A model generated the notes under the pieces. The model was not told the DNA's origin. It ran no database searches and saw only the letters and a program-made list of their open reading frames with translations. Shown here one piece after another: positions 6,293-13,258 of a stretch of 27,289 nt of DNA (within the stretch, counting starts at the first letter, position 1; every line of letters starts with the position of its first letter). Origin of the DNA: a virus; IMG/VR virus record IMGVR_UViG_3300037504_000783, positions 1 to 27,289 of that record, one strand, 5' to 3'. The position numbers and the translations under genes are program-made.

Positions 6293-6701
6293 AAGCACCG
6301 GTGAAGCAACAAAACATATCGTTAGCCCGAAGTATGACGATAACGGCATAGTAGGCATAGCACAAAATTGGCGGTCAATTGGCCTGAAAAGGATAATGGA
6401 CGTCAAGATCCTGGGCAAAAAAAACAAGTATACACGGGAGGAAATTATAGAGATGATGTACCCATCCGACAATTTATCGGATGATGAAAAAACAATTAAA
6501 TCTGATCTGCTATCAAAAGGCAACGAGACAAAAAATGAAGATGCGGGGAATGACAAGGAAGGCGAGGAGAATGACAAGGACGAAAGGGAACTGTTGTTTG
6601 AAATTGCCGAAGAAATGCACGAGAAGGGCGAAATAGACAAGATGCCATCCAAAAAAATATCAACCAAAAACTTGAAAAATTTAGTCGATGGTAAAAAGTA
6701 A
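6249..6701 (+). CDS. Hypothetical acidic head-region protein, 150 aa
   Basis: Not recognised. The N-terminal half (to about residue 75) looks folded, with IVSPKYDDNGIVGIAQNWRS followed by DVKILGKKNKYTREEIIEMM. The middle (about 80-115) is highly charged and low-complexity, with Lys/Glu/Asp/Asn runs, probably disordered. The C-terminus KKISTKNLKNLV is basic. It starts inside the portal gene (44-bp overlap) and precedes the scaffold gene by 28 bp, so it is almost certainly co-expressed with procapsid genes. A role in head assembly is inferred from position only. Confidence 0.6.
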   Translation: MSYQIQFLEAVTVNESTGEATKHIVSPKYDDNGIVGIAQNWRSIGLKRIMDVKILGKKNKYTREEIIEMMYPSDNLSDDEKTIKSDLLSKGNETKNEDAGNDKEGEENDKDERELLFEIAEEMHEKGEIDKMPSKKISTKNLKNLVDGKK

Positions 6702-6729
6702 ATATTAACCTTAAAAAACATTAGTGACG

Positions 6730-7641
6730 ATGTTAACAAAAGAAACATTAATTGATCAAGGTATCGATGAAAATGTAGCCTCTGAAATTATTGAAAAAAT
6801 TGGCGACAAGGCAGAATCATTTGTGCCAAAGAAAGCAGCAAACGATTTGGTCAACAGGGCTTACAGCAATGTAGATCGTGCGATACTCACGCGGACTAAG
6901 ATACCGAAGGAGAGCAATGAAATGACCTCCGATTACGCGCTCAGGGCCTTGTCAGAAATGACAGATGCGACAAAAACAGAGTACGAGCAGAAAATCAACG
7001 AGATGACAACGAACATTGAGAATCTCAAATCAAAGATCAAGGACGGGCATACAGACGAGGAGGTAAAAAGCATGCTTGAATCCGCGCAAAGGGAACGCGA
7101 CGAGTACAGGCAGAAGTATGAAAAGTTTGATAAAATACTTGCCGAAAAAGAAAATGAATGGAGCGAGAAATACAAGCAAAAGGAAGGAGAGTACGAGACA
7201 TTCAAGAAAAAATCCGCGATAAAAGCATCTATTCCTACAAATTTCAGAGAGGATTTGTCTGCAAAGTATAGGGCCTGGCTTGTGGATAACGCGATTGACG
7301 AAGTACTCGAGAACTTTGATAAAATAGAGCAGGATGAAAACGGAAAACTCGTGCTGAAAAACACCGAAAAATTTACATCTGTCAATGCATCGGAATATTT
7401 TGCCGACAAGTTCAAGGACGATCTTGACACTAGACAAGCAACGGGTGGCGGTGGCAAAGGCAGTGAAACGCAAATTCCGCCATCTCTCAACCTTCCTGCC
7501 GATATGCCAAAGGGCGAAAAATATCAGAAAATCAAGGAACATGTTATTGGCATGAACATACCTGTTACAAGCCAAGAATTTTCTGAAAAGATAAAGGAGC
7601 TATCTATACAAAACGGTCTCATTGAGACAAAGAAAAAGTAA
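6730..7641 (+). CDS. Capsid scaffolding-like protein
   Basis: Scaffolding proteins guide capsid protein assembly and leave before DNA fills the head. This 303-residue protein lies directly upstream of the major capsid gene. It has a long Lys/Glu-rich heptad-like region at about 75-165, predicted coiled coil, as in gp20-like scaffolds of other phages. A Gly-rich hinge GGGGKG (about 238) is followed by a short C-terminal helical domain with EKIKELSIQNGL. The C-terminus of scaffolds usually contacts the capsid protein. I chose the ATG at 6730; an in-frame GTG two codons upstream (6724) is less likely. It could alternatively be a structural coiled-coil protein. Confidence 0.7.
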   Translation: MLTKETLIDQGIDENVASEIIEKIGDKAESFVPKKAANDLVNRAYSNVDRAILTRTKIPKESNEMTSDYALRALSEMTDATKTEYEQKINEMTTNIENLKSKIKDGHTDEEVKSMLESAQRERDEYRQKYEKFDKILAEKENEWSEKYKQKEGEYETFKKKSAIKASIPTNFREDLSAKYRAWLVDNAIDEVLENFDKIEQDENGKLVLKNTEKFTSVNASEYFADKFKDDLDTRQATGGGGKGSETQIPPSLNLPADMPKGEKYQKIKEHVIGMNIPVTSQEFSEKIKELSIQNGLIETKKK

Positions 7642-7693
7642 ACAACTAGGTGTTAGTGACGGCACTGATTATTAATAATTAACAATTAAAAAA

Positions 7694-8743
7694 ATGAGTT
7701 ACATTGATCAAACACTAATTAATGATTATCAACACAAGGTTGTTGAGAATGAGTTACGGGTTCCAAGGTACGGACTAATTGATCTTATTAAGGCTCAGAC
7801 ACCGTTAGTGCCGTTCAATAACCCAGAATTACAGGCAGCCGTTTTGAACTACGCCAGCGGCAATAGCCTAAAGGTACCGGCCATGGAGGAGGATACGATA
7901 GTGACCTCCACGTCAGAAAGTTTTGTTATACCTGCAAATTTATCTGAATCAGCAATGACATCGCTCTCATTGACGACTATTTTTGCCGGCTTTGCAACTT
8001 ATCCGGAAACTTTCGCTAACAACGTAATTTCTGAGGAGGCCTACGTTTTGAACAAAATCAACGAGGTTGACAAGGCGATGGCAAAAAAACTTGAAGAGTA
8101 CATTGCAACACATCTAAACACGTACAAAACAGCAGTATGGACAGGTGATGATGCAATTACAGGGCACACGTTTCAAGAAGCTACGGACGCGTTGGAAATT
8201 ACGCTTGCAGCTCAAAGCGATGTCATGTTTGCCGATATTGTCGCGCAGGCTGCCAGGAACGATTGGTCGGAAGATCAATTGATGATGGCAATGAATCCAT
8301 CAGGGCAACATGTTTTGAACCAGTACATGAAGTATGGTTCAACAAATGAAAAGAACCTGCAATGGCAAGGTATGCCTGACATCTACAAATCAAACAGGGT
8401 AACCGTTGATGCTGGTAAGCGTTGGACTGGTTATTTGTTAGAACCTGGGGCAATAGGCCTACTGGTTAATCTAAAACCTGCATTTAGGCAGAGAGTAACA
8501 GTTGGCGAGGCAAAATGGGATGTTTCCGATAGTGCATTGCCACAGCTTGGCCATCAAGTTATGTTGTACGAGAACAAGGAAAAAGTTAACGCGACAGGAG
8601 TAGGATCCTACGCGGATCACGCGATCATGTCTTGGAAAAAAGAGTATGGTTTTATTTTCCGCTTTGCCCTTTTGAAAAGGTACAATAGTGACACGGACAG
8701 CAGAGCTGGCTATATCTTGAAAATTAATGGTGAAACCGCTTAA
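7694..8743 (+). CDS. Major capsid protein (HK97-like fold expected)
   Basis: Position after the scaffold and length (349 residues) fit a major capsid protein. The first 40 residues (INDYQHKVVENELRVPRYGL) look like an extended N-arm. The middle has the alternating strand and helix character of HK97-fold proteins, including a long amphipathic helix NDWSEDQLMMAMN and the loop RVTVDAGKRWTGYLLEPGAI. Late strands GQ/KPAFRQRVTVGEAKWDVS and YGFIFRFALLKRY would form the A and P domains. The 52-bp leader ends in an A-rich tract (aattaaaaaaATG) typical of strongly translated Bacteroidota genes. No delta domain is obvious, consistent with a separate scaffold gene. The fold is inferred. Confidence 0.78.
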   Translation: MSYIDQTLINDYQHKVVENELRVPRYGLIDLIKAQTPLVPFNNPELQAAVLNYASGNSLKVPAMEEDTIVTSTSESFVIPANLSESAMTSLSLTTIFAGFATYPETFANNVISEEAYVLNKINEVDKAMAKKLEEYIATHLNTYKTAVWTGDDAITGHTFQEATDALEITLAAQSDVMFADIVAQAARNDWSEDQLMMAMNPSGQHVLNQYMKYGSTNEKNLQWQGMPDIYKSNRVTVDAGKRWTGYLLEPGAIGLLVNLKPAFRQRVTVGEAKWDVSDSALPQLGHQVMLYENKEKVNATGVGSYADHAIMSWKKEYGFIFRFALLKRYNSDTDSRAGYILKINGETA

Positions 8744-8754
8744 AAATTAAAATT

Positions 8755-9102
8755 ATGGCTGAAGAAAAAATTTATTTAGGAGGAAAAATACACGTTGAGA
8801 ATTATCTGGACGGCGTGTCATTGACCGATGATGCAGTTAAGGCGCTTGATGTTGATGGATTCAATAGCGGTTTGTTTGCTGTTAAGTACAAGACCGCGGC
8901 CGGAGCCATTTACACGGCAAATTTTCGGTTCTACACGACTGACGACACTGTAACGTTAGAGAATCCGGACAATACCACGGATTTTGACAACGCGGATACG
9001 GACGCTAAATTTGATTTATATGTCAATTCTGGTGCCATCACATTGAAAAATAGGACAGGTGCGGCCGTTACGGCATATGTAAAAGCGATACTGTTCGAGT
9101 AA
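8755..9102 (+). CDS. Small beta-rich protein after the capsid gene (decoration candidate), 115 aa
   Basis: Not recognised by sequence. The 115 residues read as alternating beta strands (IYTANFRFYTTDDTVTLE, AKFDLYVNSGAITLKN, AAVTAYVKAILFE) with few helices and no cysteines. It follows the capsid gene by 11 bp with an A-rich leader, and the next gene starts one base after its stop. A capsid decoration or head-completion role is inferred from position and fold character. There is no signal peptide, unlike the beta-rich protein at 10296. Confidence 0.55.
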   Translation: MAEEKIYLGGKIHVENYLDGVSLTDDAVKALDVDGFNSGLFAVKYKTAAGAIYTANFRFYTTDDTVTLENPDNTTDFDNADTDAKFDLYVNSGAITLKNRTGAAVTAYVKAILFE

Positions 9103-9103
9103 G

Positions 9104-10294
9104 ATGAACTACAACATTGACACGATATTGACTTCATTGTCCGGCCTGGTAAAATTCAGGCCGGACTTTGATACCGATAATCTTGATGATGATCTTATTG
9201 GCACGTCTGACAGTGGTTTGTACTTTAACTCAGGTGTTAACGGGCTTATAACGCTGAAGAACATATTCGCTTTGTCACAAAACACGTCAAAATGGAATAT
9301 CAGCGCCTGGGCAGATTCAGTAACTTACCAAAAGAACCAGGTGGTATCTGTAAGCGGGGATTATTATTATTCGTTATCAAATGATAACCTGACCAATAAC
9401 CCGGCGAGCGATACAAAAAACTGGCAAAAAAGTACGTTGCAAAGCATATGGATAAGGCGCGAAATATGGTCAACCATTGAACAGGTGATGGCGGATGTTG
9501 TTAAGGCCAGCCCGTTAATCGATCACGAGCTGCTATATAGAGTTTGCGATACTACAAATAGATTGACAAATGATTCAAAATTCGTTGGTTTTGAAATAAG
9601 GCCAAGGAACAGCGAACATTTGAAGGTCATATTGAACCGTGTGAGCGCGCAGTTTTCAGGGGCAAACACTGATCTAACATTGTACTTGTACAATCAAAAC
9701 ACGAAAGTAGCTGAGTTTTTGATAAGTAACGGGGCAAACGAGCTCACGTGGACAAGTTTGTCAAGTGAAAACGAGTTAAGCGGCCATGGAAAAAGATGGT
9801 TTTTGTTTTATGATCAAGATGATATTACCGGGCATGCTATAACACATGAATTTGTACTGCATAATAAGGTAAGCGCGTTTGTTGATTTATTGCCATTTGA
9901 GGTACCAAACACTACAACAAATTTTTTGAAGGACGTTGATGGTTACACTGGCGAATCATATGGCCTTGGCCTTGACTTGACAATATCTTGCGATCTGACG
10001 CAATTTATCATCACGAATAAAATGTCATTTGCAAAGTTATTGCAGTATCAATTTGCATACAGGATGTTGGATCTATTTGTTTTCAACCCGGAGGCAAGGG
10101 AAAATCTAGAACGGTTCAACATATCTGTTAATCGAGAAATAATTATGGCAGAGTTGAGATCGGAAAACAAAAACAGTATCGTGTCTATTTTGAACAATGA
10201 AAAAACAAGGGTAAGGAACGCGTTGAAATTTGGTGACGTGTGCCTTCCCTGCGATAATGAAAATACTATTTATAACATTTCAAATTTTGGATAA
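9104..10294 (+). CDS. Connector-region structural protein with a CBM5/12-like module
   Basis: This 396-residue protein is of unknown family. Residues about 64-110 contain WADSVTYQKNQVVSVSGDYY, later NNPASDTKNW, matching the W..Y..G..V...G.YY......NP....W layout of chitin-type carbohydrate-binding modules (CBM5/12) that decorate many phage structural proteins. The rest mixes strands with a C-terminal helical part (about 310-370) rich in Arg/Glu. Position between capsid and tail tube genes suggests a head-tail connector or head-fibre protein. It starts one base after the previous stop and ends one base before the next ATG. Carbohydrate binding is inferred from spacing only. Confidence 0.5.
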   Translation: MNYNIDTILTSLSGLVKFRPDFDTDNLDDDLIGTSDSGLYFNSGVNGLITLKNIFALSQNTSKWNISAWADSVTYQKNQVVSVSGDYYYSLSNDNLTNNPASDTKNWQKSTLQSIWIRREIWSTIEQVMADVVKASPLIDHELLYRVCDTTNRLTNDSKFVGFEIRPRNSEHLKVILNRVSAQFSGANTDLTLYLYNQNTKVAEFLISNGANELTWTSLSSENELSGHGKRWFLFYDQDDITGHAITHEFVLHNKVSAFVDLLPFEVPNTTTNFLKDVDGYTGESYGLGLDLTISCDLTQFIITNKMSFAKLLQYQFAYRMLDLFVFNPEARENLERFNISVNREIIMAELRSENKNSIVSILNNEKTRVRNALKFGDVCLPCDNENTIYNISNFG

Positions 10295-10295
10295 A

Positions 10296-10712
10296 ATGAA
10301 AAAACTATTATTATTAACATCGTTTTTGTTCTTACTATGCGCTGTTAACGCGCAAAACAGAACAATAGAACTGTTTTCAGAGGCACTCGATAGTGCTGAA
10401 ACAGTTACCGGGACTACAGAGGTAGGCGACTACCCGATCTATTATTCAGTGCAGTTATCAGTTGATACCCTCTCGACATACAACGATACAGCAAAAGTAT
10501 CGGTATACGTGTATGAATCATTGGATGATACAGATTATCCTTCAACGGCAAACAATTCAGATACCTTGACGGTGACAGGCGCGACAGGTACTGTCATAAT
10601 TGAAAATCTTTCCGCTACCCTGGTCAAAAAACTTAAAATAAGTATTACCGGGTTACGGGGCAGCTTTTCAAACGCTAAAGGCACGATTGTATGGTCAAGG
10701 GTAAAGGACTAA
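10296..10712 (+). CDS. Secreted-type beta-rich protein with Sec signal peptide, 138 aa
   Basis: The N-terminus MKKLLLLTSFLFLLCAVNAQ is a textbook Sec signal peptide: Lys-Lys, a 14-residue hydrophobic core, and a VNA|Q cleavage site. Gln at +1 is common in Bacteroidota secreted proteins. The Cys in the core lacks a G/A/S at -1, so it is not a lipobox. The mature part, about 119 residues, is beta-strand-like and rich in Thr/Ser (VQLSVDTLSTYNDTAKVSVY, GTIVWSRV). The ATG is at 10296, after the TAA at 10292-10294; the open frame extends upstream only through the preceding gene. A signal peptide in the middle of a head-tail connector block is unexpected. Function unknown. Confidence 0.7.
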   Translation: MKKLLLLTSFLFLLCAVNAQNRTIELFSEALDSAETVTGTTEVGDYPIYYSVQLSVDTLSTYNDTAKVSVYVYESLDDTDYPSTANNSDTLTVTGATGTVIIENLSATLVKKLKISITGLRGSFSNAKGTIVWSRVKD

Positions 10713-10716
10713 TAAC

Positions 10717-11232
10717 ATGAACAGCACGAAAACAAGCCCAACTGGAATTGATGTTGCTATACAGAAAATTCAGCAATATTTGTATAACAACTTGACATGG
10801 TCAGATCTTGATGGTTATGGTCGTTGTTACAAGCAAGCAAGTGGCGAATACCTTGTTCCAATGGTGTATAACGGAGATGGTGATTACAAGATAGCGACAT
10901 ATGACGACAAGAGGAACAAGTATTTCTTTTTGGCAAGTGATAACAGGGTAAACAATAATCAATTTCTAACAGGGATTGGTATTATATTTTTGTTAGATTT
11001 GGACGTATGTTATCCAACAGTCTCGCATAGAGCAGACGAGGAATCACATGACGAGGTTGTTAATTTGTTAGAAAAATATTCAGGATTTCGGAACGGGGGC
11101 GAGTTAATAACAGGCCAGGAAAATGTCTTTGCAGAATTTCAATTGCCAGAAACATCAATTTTTGATGTTCACCCACGGCATTGTTTTCGTATCAATTTTG
11201 AAATACCGTATAACTATAATTTTTGTGACTGA
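10717..11232 (+). CDS. Head-tail joining / tail completion candidate, 171 aa
   Basis: Not recognised by motif. The protein is 171 residues, with an N-terminal helix (GIDVAIQKIQQYLYNNL), a beta region with LVPMVYNGDGDYK, a central DKRNKYFFLASDNR, and a C-terminal NFEIPYNYNFCD. Small proteins of about this size directly before the tail tube gene are usually tail terminator or head-tail joining proteins. It is flanked without gaps, and its stop overlaps the next ATG by one base. The role is inferred from synteny. Confidence 0.45.
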   Translation: MNSTKTSPTGIDVAIQKIQQYLYNNLTWSDLDGYGRCYKQASGEYLVPMVYNGDGDYKIATYDDKRNKYFFLASDNRVNNNQFLTGIGIIFLLDLDVCYPTVSHRADEESHDEVVNLLEKYSGFRNGGELITGQENVFAEFQLPETSIFDVHPRHCFRINFEIPYNYNFCD

Positions 11233-11447
11233 TGAAAAGTATCAAGAACATTGAGTTCAACCCCGAGGCAGTGAAAAAAATGTCTTTTGATAAGTTTGAT
11301 AAAGTAATCAATGGTTACGTTGAGAACAAAAAAATTCAAAAGCCATCTGCTAAGGAGGTTGAGTACATTTACGAGAAAATAACCGGTAATAAGGTCAAAA
11401 AGGCCGAAAAACCCGAAGGTAATAACATTAAAAACAATGAGAAATGA
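11232..11447 (+). CDS. Small basic hypothetical protein, 71 aa
   Basis: Not recognised. The 71 residues are Lys-rich and helical, with FNPEAVKKMSFDKFDKVI in the first half and a disordered Lys/Asn/Glu-rich tail. It is locked between neighbours by a 1-bp overlap upstream and a 4-bp overlap (ATGA) downstream, so it is translated with the tail tube gene. A tail assembly role is possible from location alone. Confidence 0.55.
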   Translation: MKSIKNIEFNPEAVKKMSFDKFDKVINGYVENKKIQKPSAKEVEYIYEKITGNKVKKAEKPEGNNIKNNEK

Positions 11448-12358
11448 GTGTATTTTGTGAAAATTTGACTCTTCCAAACCTGGGCAAACAATGCCCGGTC
11501 GTGATGGGCGAGATAAAAAGGGTGATTTGGACTAGCAGGTACAAGGAGGACGGTACCGCTAATTATATCACCAAATCAAATGCCGCGTTACTATCTAACT
11601 GGCAGACGTTATTTGACAAACAGAACTATGACAGTGATGTGCTGGAGAAAGTAGTCCCATCTGGGATAATTTACGAAAGCGCGTCCGAACAAGGAGATCC
11701 GAACTACTTCGATAATGCCGGGTACCGGAAGAAAACAAGGGACGGGGATTATAACATTAATTTTATGTTTAATGAGGCGACACCATACTACATCAAGCAG
11801 GCAAAGCAACTTGAGGACAACAACCTAGCATTTTACTTGCTTGACAACAACAACAAGGTATGGGGTAAGGAAAGCGGCGATAATCTGTATCCAATCCCTG
11901 TTGTTAGCGTGACTGTTCCAAACTTCAACCTACCATCTTTTGACAGTATATCCCAGGAAATGATCTCTATGAGAGTAGAGGATCCCGAGGACATGAATCA
12001 ATTGTTTGGTGTCACCGTAGCATCATCAAGTTGGCAGAGCCCAGTAGACTGGTATAGCTTGGTTAATATTGATGGGGCAACAACCTCGCCCGCCGTTACC
12101 GGGGCTGCTATTGCTTTCACGTATCAAAGCAATGGTAACGCGATCGCGGCTGAATTATTGACATTTGATGACTTTACACTTGTCGATCAGGCTGATGATT
12201 CTGAAACGACACTGTCCAGCGCGGACAGTATTACAGAATCCCCAAACGGTACCTATACAATTGACGAGGCTGCTCTGTTAACCAGTGGGCACACGTATAC
12301 CGTGAAAGTTTCTTTGAGCGGTTATGATTTCTTCATTGATGATATAGTAGTACCTTAA
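11444..12358 (+). CDS. Major tail tube protein candidate with C-terminal Ig-like domain
   Basis: The protein has 304 residues. The N-terminal about 200 residues are mostly beta (PVVMGEIKRVIWTSRY, YNINFMFNEATPYYIKQAKQ, PIPVVSVTVPNFNL), as in tail tube proteins. From about residue 214 there is a separate Thr/Ser/Ala-rich strand-only module (VTGAAIAFTYQSNG .. TYTVKVSLSGYDFF) typical of Ig-like domains that decorate siphovirus tail tubes. Position upstream of the tape measure, with two small genes between, is where the tube gene sits. The assignment is from order, size and domain character; no residue-level motif is decisive. Confidence 0.6.
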   Translation: MSVFCENLTLPNLGKQCPVVMGEIKRVIWTSRYKEDGTANYITKSNAALLSNWQTLFDKQNYDSDVLEKVVPSGIIYESASEQGDPNYFDNAGYRKKTRDGDYNINFMFNEATPYYIKQAKQLEDNNLAFYLLDNNNKVWGKESGDNLYPIPVVSVTVPNFNLPSFDSISQEMISMRVEDPEDMNQLFGVTVASSSWQSPVDWYSLVNIDGATTSPAVTGAAIAFTYQSNGNAIAAELLTFDDFTLVDQADDSETTLSSADSITESPNGTYTIDEAALLTSGHTYTVKVSLSGYDFFIDDIVVP

Positions 12359-12359
12359 T

Positions 12360-12761
12360 TTGGAAAAGCTTATAGCGCAATACGAAAAAATGGACGTTTT
12401 TTTGCTCCTCCGGGTCATTTTGGAGGAGCATAAAGACGACATTATCAACGCGAATAGGCAGCAATTGTTGAGGGGCGAAAAAGCAGACGGTAAACAATTG
12501 CCTCCTTATACAGACGCATACGCGAAACTGAAAAATAAGCCGAAAAGACCAAAGACGTTGAAGGATACTGGTGATTTTCATGCCGGTTTTGATGCTAATT
12601 TTTTTAAGGATTATTACGAGGCATTTTCAAAAGACTGGAAAGATGACATTATGATACACAACTGGGGCAATGAAATATATGGTCTTAATGAGAATAGCAG
12701 GAAAAAAATAATGCCGAAGATTATTGAAAAATTACAATCATATATAACTCGCAGGACATGA
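12360..12761 (+). CDS. Minor tail/neck candidate, 133 aa
   Basis: The recognisable pattern is RQQLLRGEKADGKQLPPYTD, then AYAKLKN..PKTLKDTGDFHAGF and a late IYGLNENSR. I know this series from small phage morphogenesis proteins near the tail module, which are usually unannotated or loosely compared with gpG/HK97 gp10-type proteins. The frame opens with TTG at 12360, one base after the previous stop; an ATG at 12390 (MDVFLLLRV) is an equally plausible start, giving 123 residues. The stop overlaps the next gene by 4 bp (ATGA). Function is inferred only. Confidence 0.5.
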   Translation: MEKLIAQYEKMDVFLLLRVILEEHKDDIINANRQQLLRGEKADGKQLPPYTDAYAKLKNKPKRPKTLKDTGDFHAGFDANFFKDYYEAFSKDWKDDIMIHNWGNEIYGLNENSRKKIMPKIIEKLQSYITRRT

Positions 12762-13255
12762 GTATATTAGTATATCATAACATATACAACACACCGGCTG
12801 GGAAATATATTGATGCAATTGTGAATGATGACAATTATCATCTTGCAAGAAGTAAAGTCCTGTCAAAGGTTTTTTTTGTCAATGTCAACAGGGCAATGGG
12901 CGAGTTAAATGATCAGATAATTGACAATTTTGGACTTGACAGGCGTGCATCAGACTTGTTTTTCAAAAGGATTAGCTTATTGTTGCTGGTTAGCGAGTAC
13001 CTACTGACAAACGATAGGAAATACAAGGGCAGGATTGACTTATTAAAGTCAGAGATCAGCGATCTTGAAAAAACTATACAGGACAGTTATACAGATATTC
13101 GCAGGTCATTTGCTACAAACAATCGCGTACTCCATAAATGGTCAGGAAGAAACCCACGGGACATAACCGTATATGAGTATTACAATGACCTGAAGGACTT
13201 GTCGAAAGAAGTAGAGGAACAAAAAAAAGAGGCACTAAAGAATAAAAAAACGTAA
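12758..13255 (+). CDS. Tail assembly chaperone-position protein, 165 aa
   Basis: Not recognised. A helical protein of 165 residues with a hydrophobic helix RISLLLLVSEYLL and a coiled-coil-like C-terminal third rich in Lys/Glu. It lies directly before the tape measure, the slot usually held by tail assembly chaperones. However, I see no second frame of useful length that a programmed frameshift could reach. An A-run at the 3' end (AATAAAAAAACG) is not phased as a slippery site. The chaperone role is a positional guess. Confidence 0.45.
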   Translation: MSILVYHNIYNTPAGKYIDAIVNDDNYHLARSKVLSKVFFVNVNRAMGELNDQIIDNFGLDRRASDLFFKRISLLLLVSEYLLTNDRKYKGRIDLLKSEISDLEKTIQDSYTDIRRSFATNNRVLHKWSGRNPRDITVYEYYNDLKDLSKEVEEQKKEALKNKKT

Positions 13256-13258
13256 GTA

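Noticed and set aside
6933-7575. Long minus-strand open frames opposite the scaffold-like gene
   Set aside because: They are Ser/Phe/Leu-rich mirror images of Lys/Glu-rich coding sequence and lack start signals; the plus-strand gene explains the region.
10296-10355. Lipoprotein signal (lipobox Cys) in the protein at 10296
   Set aside because: The Cys in LLCAV has Leu at -1, not Gly/Ala/Ser; VNA|Q fits signal peptidase I better.
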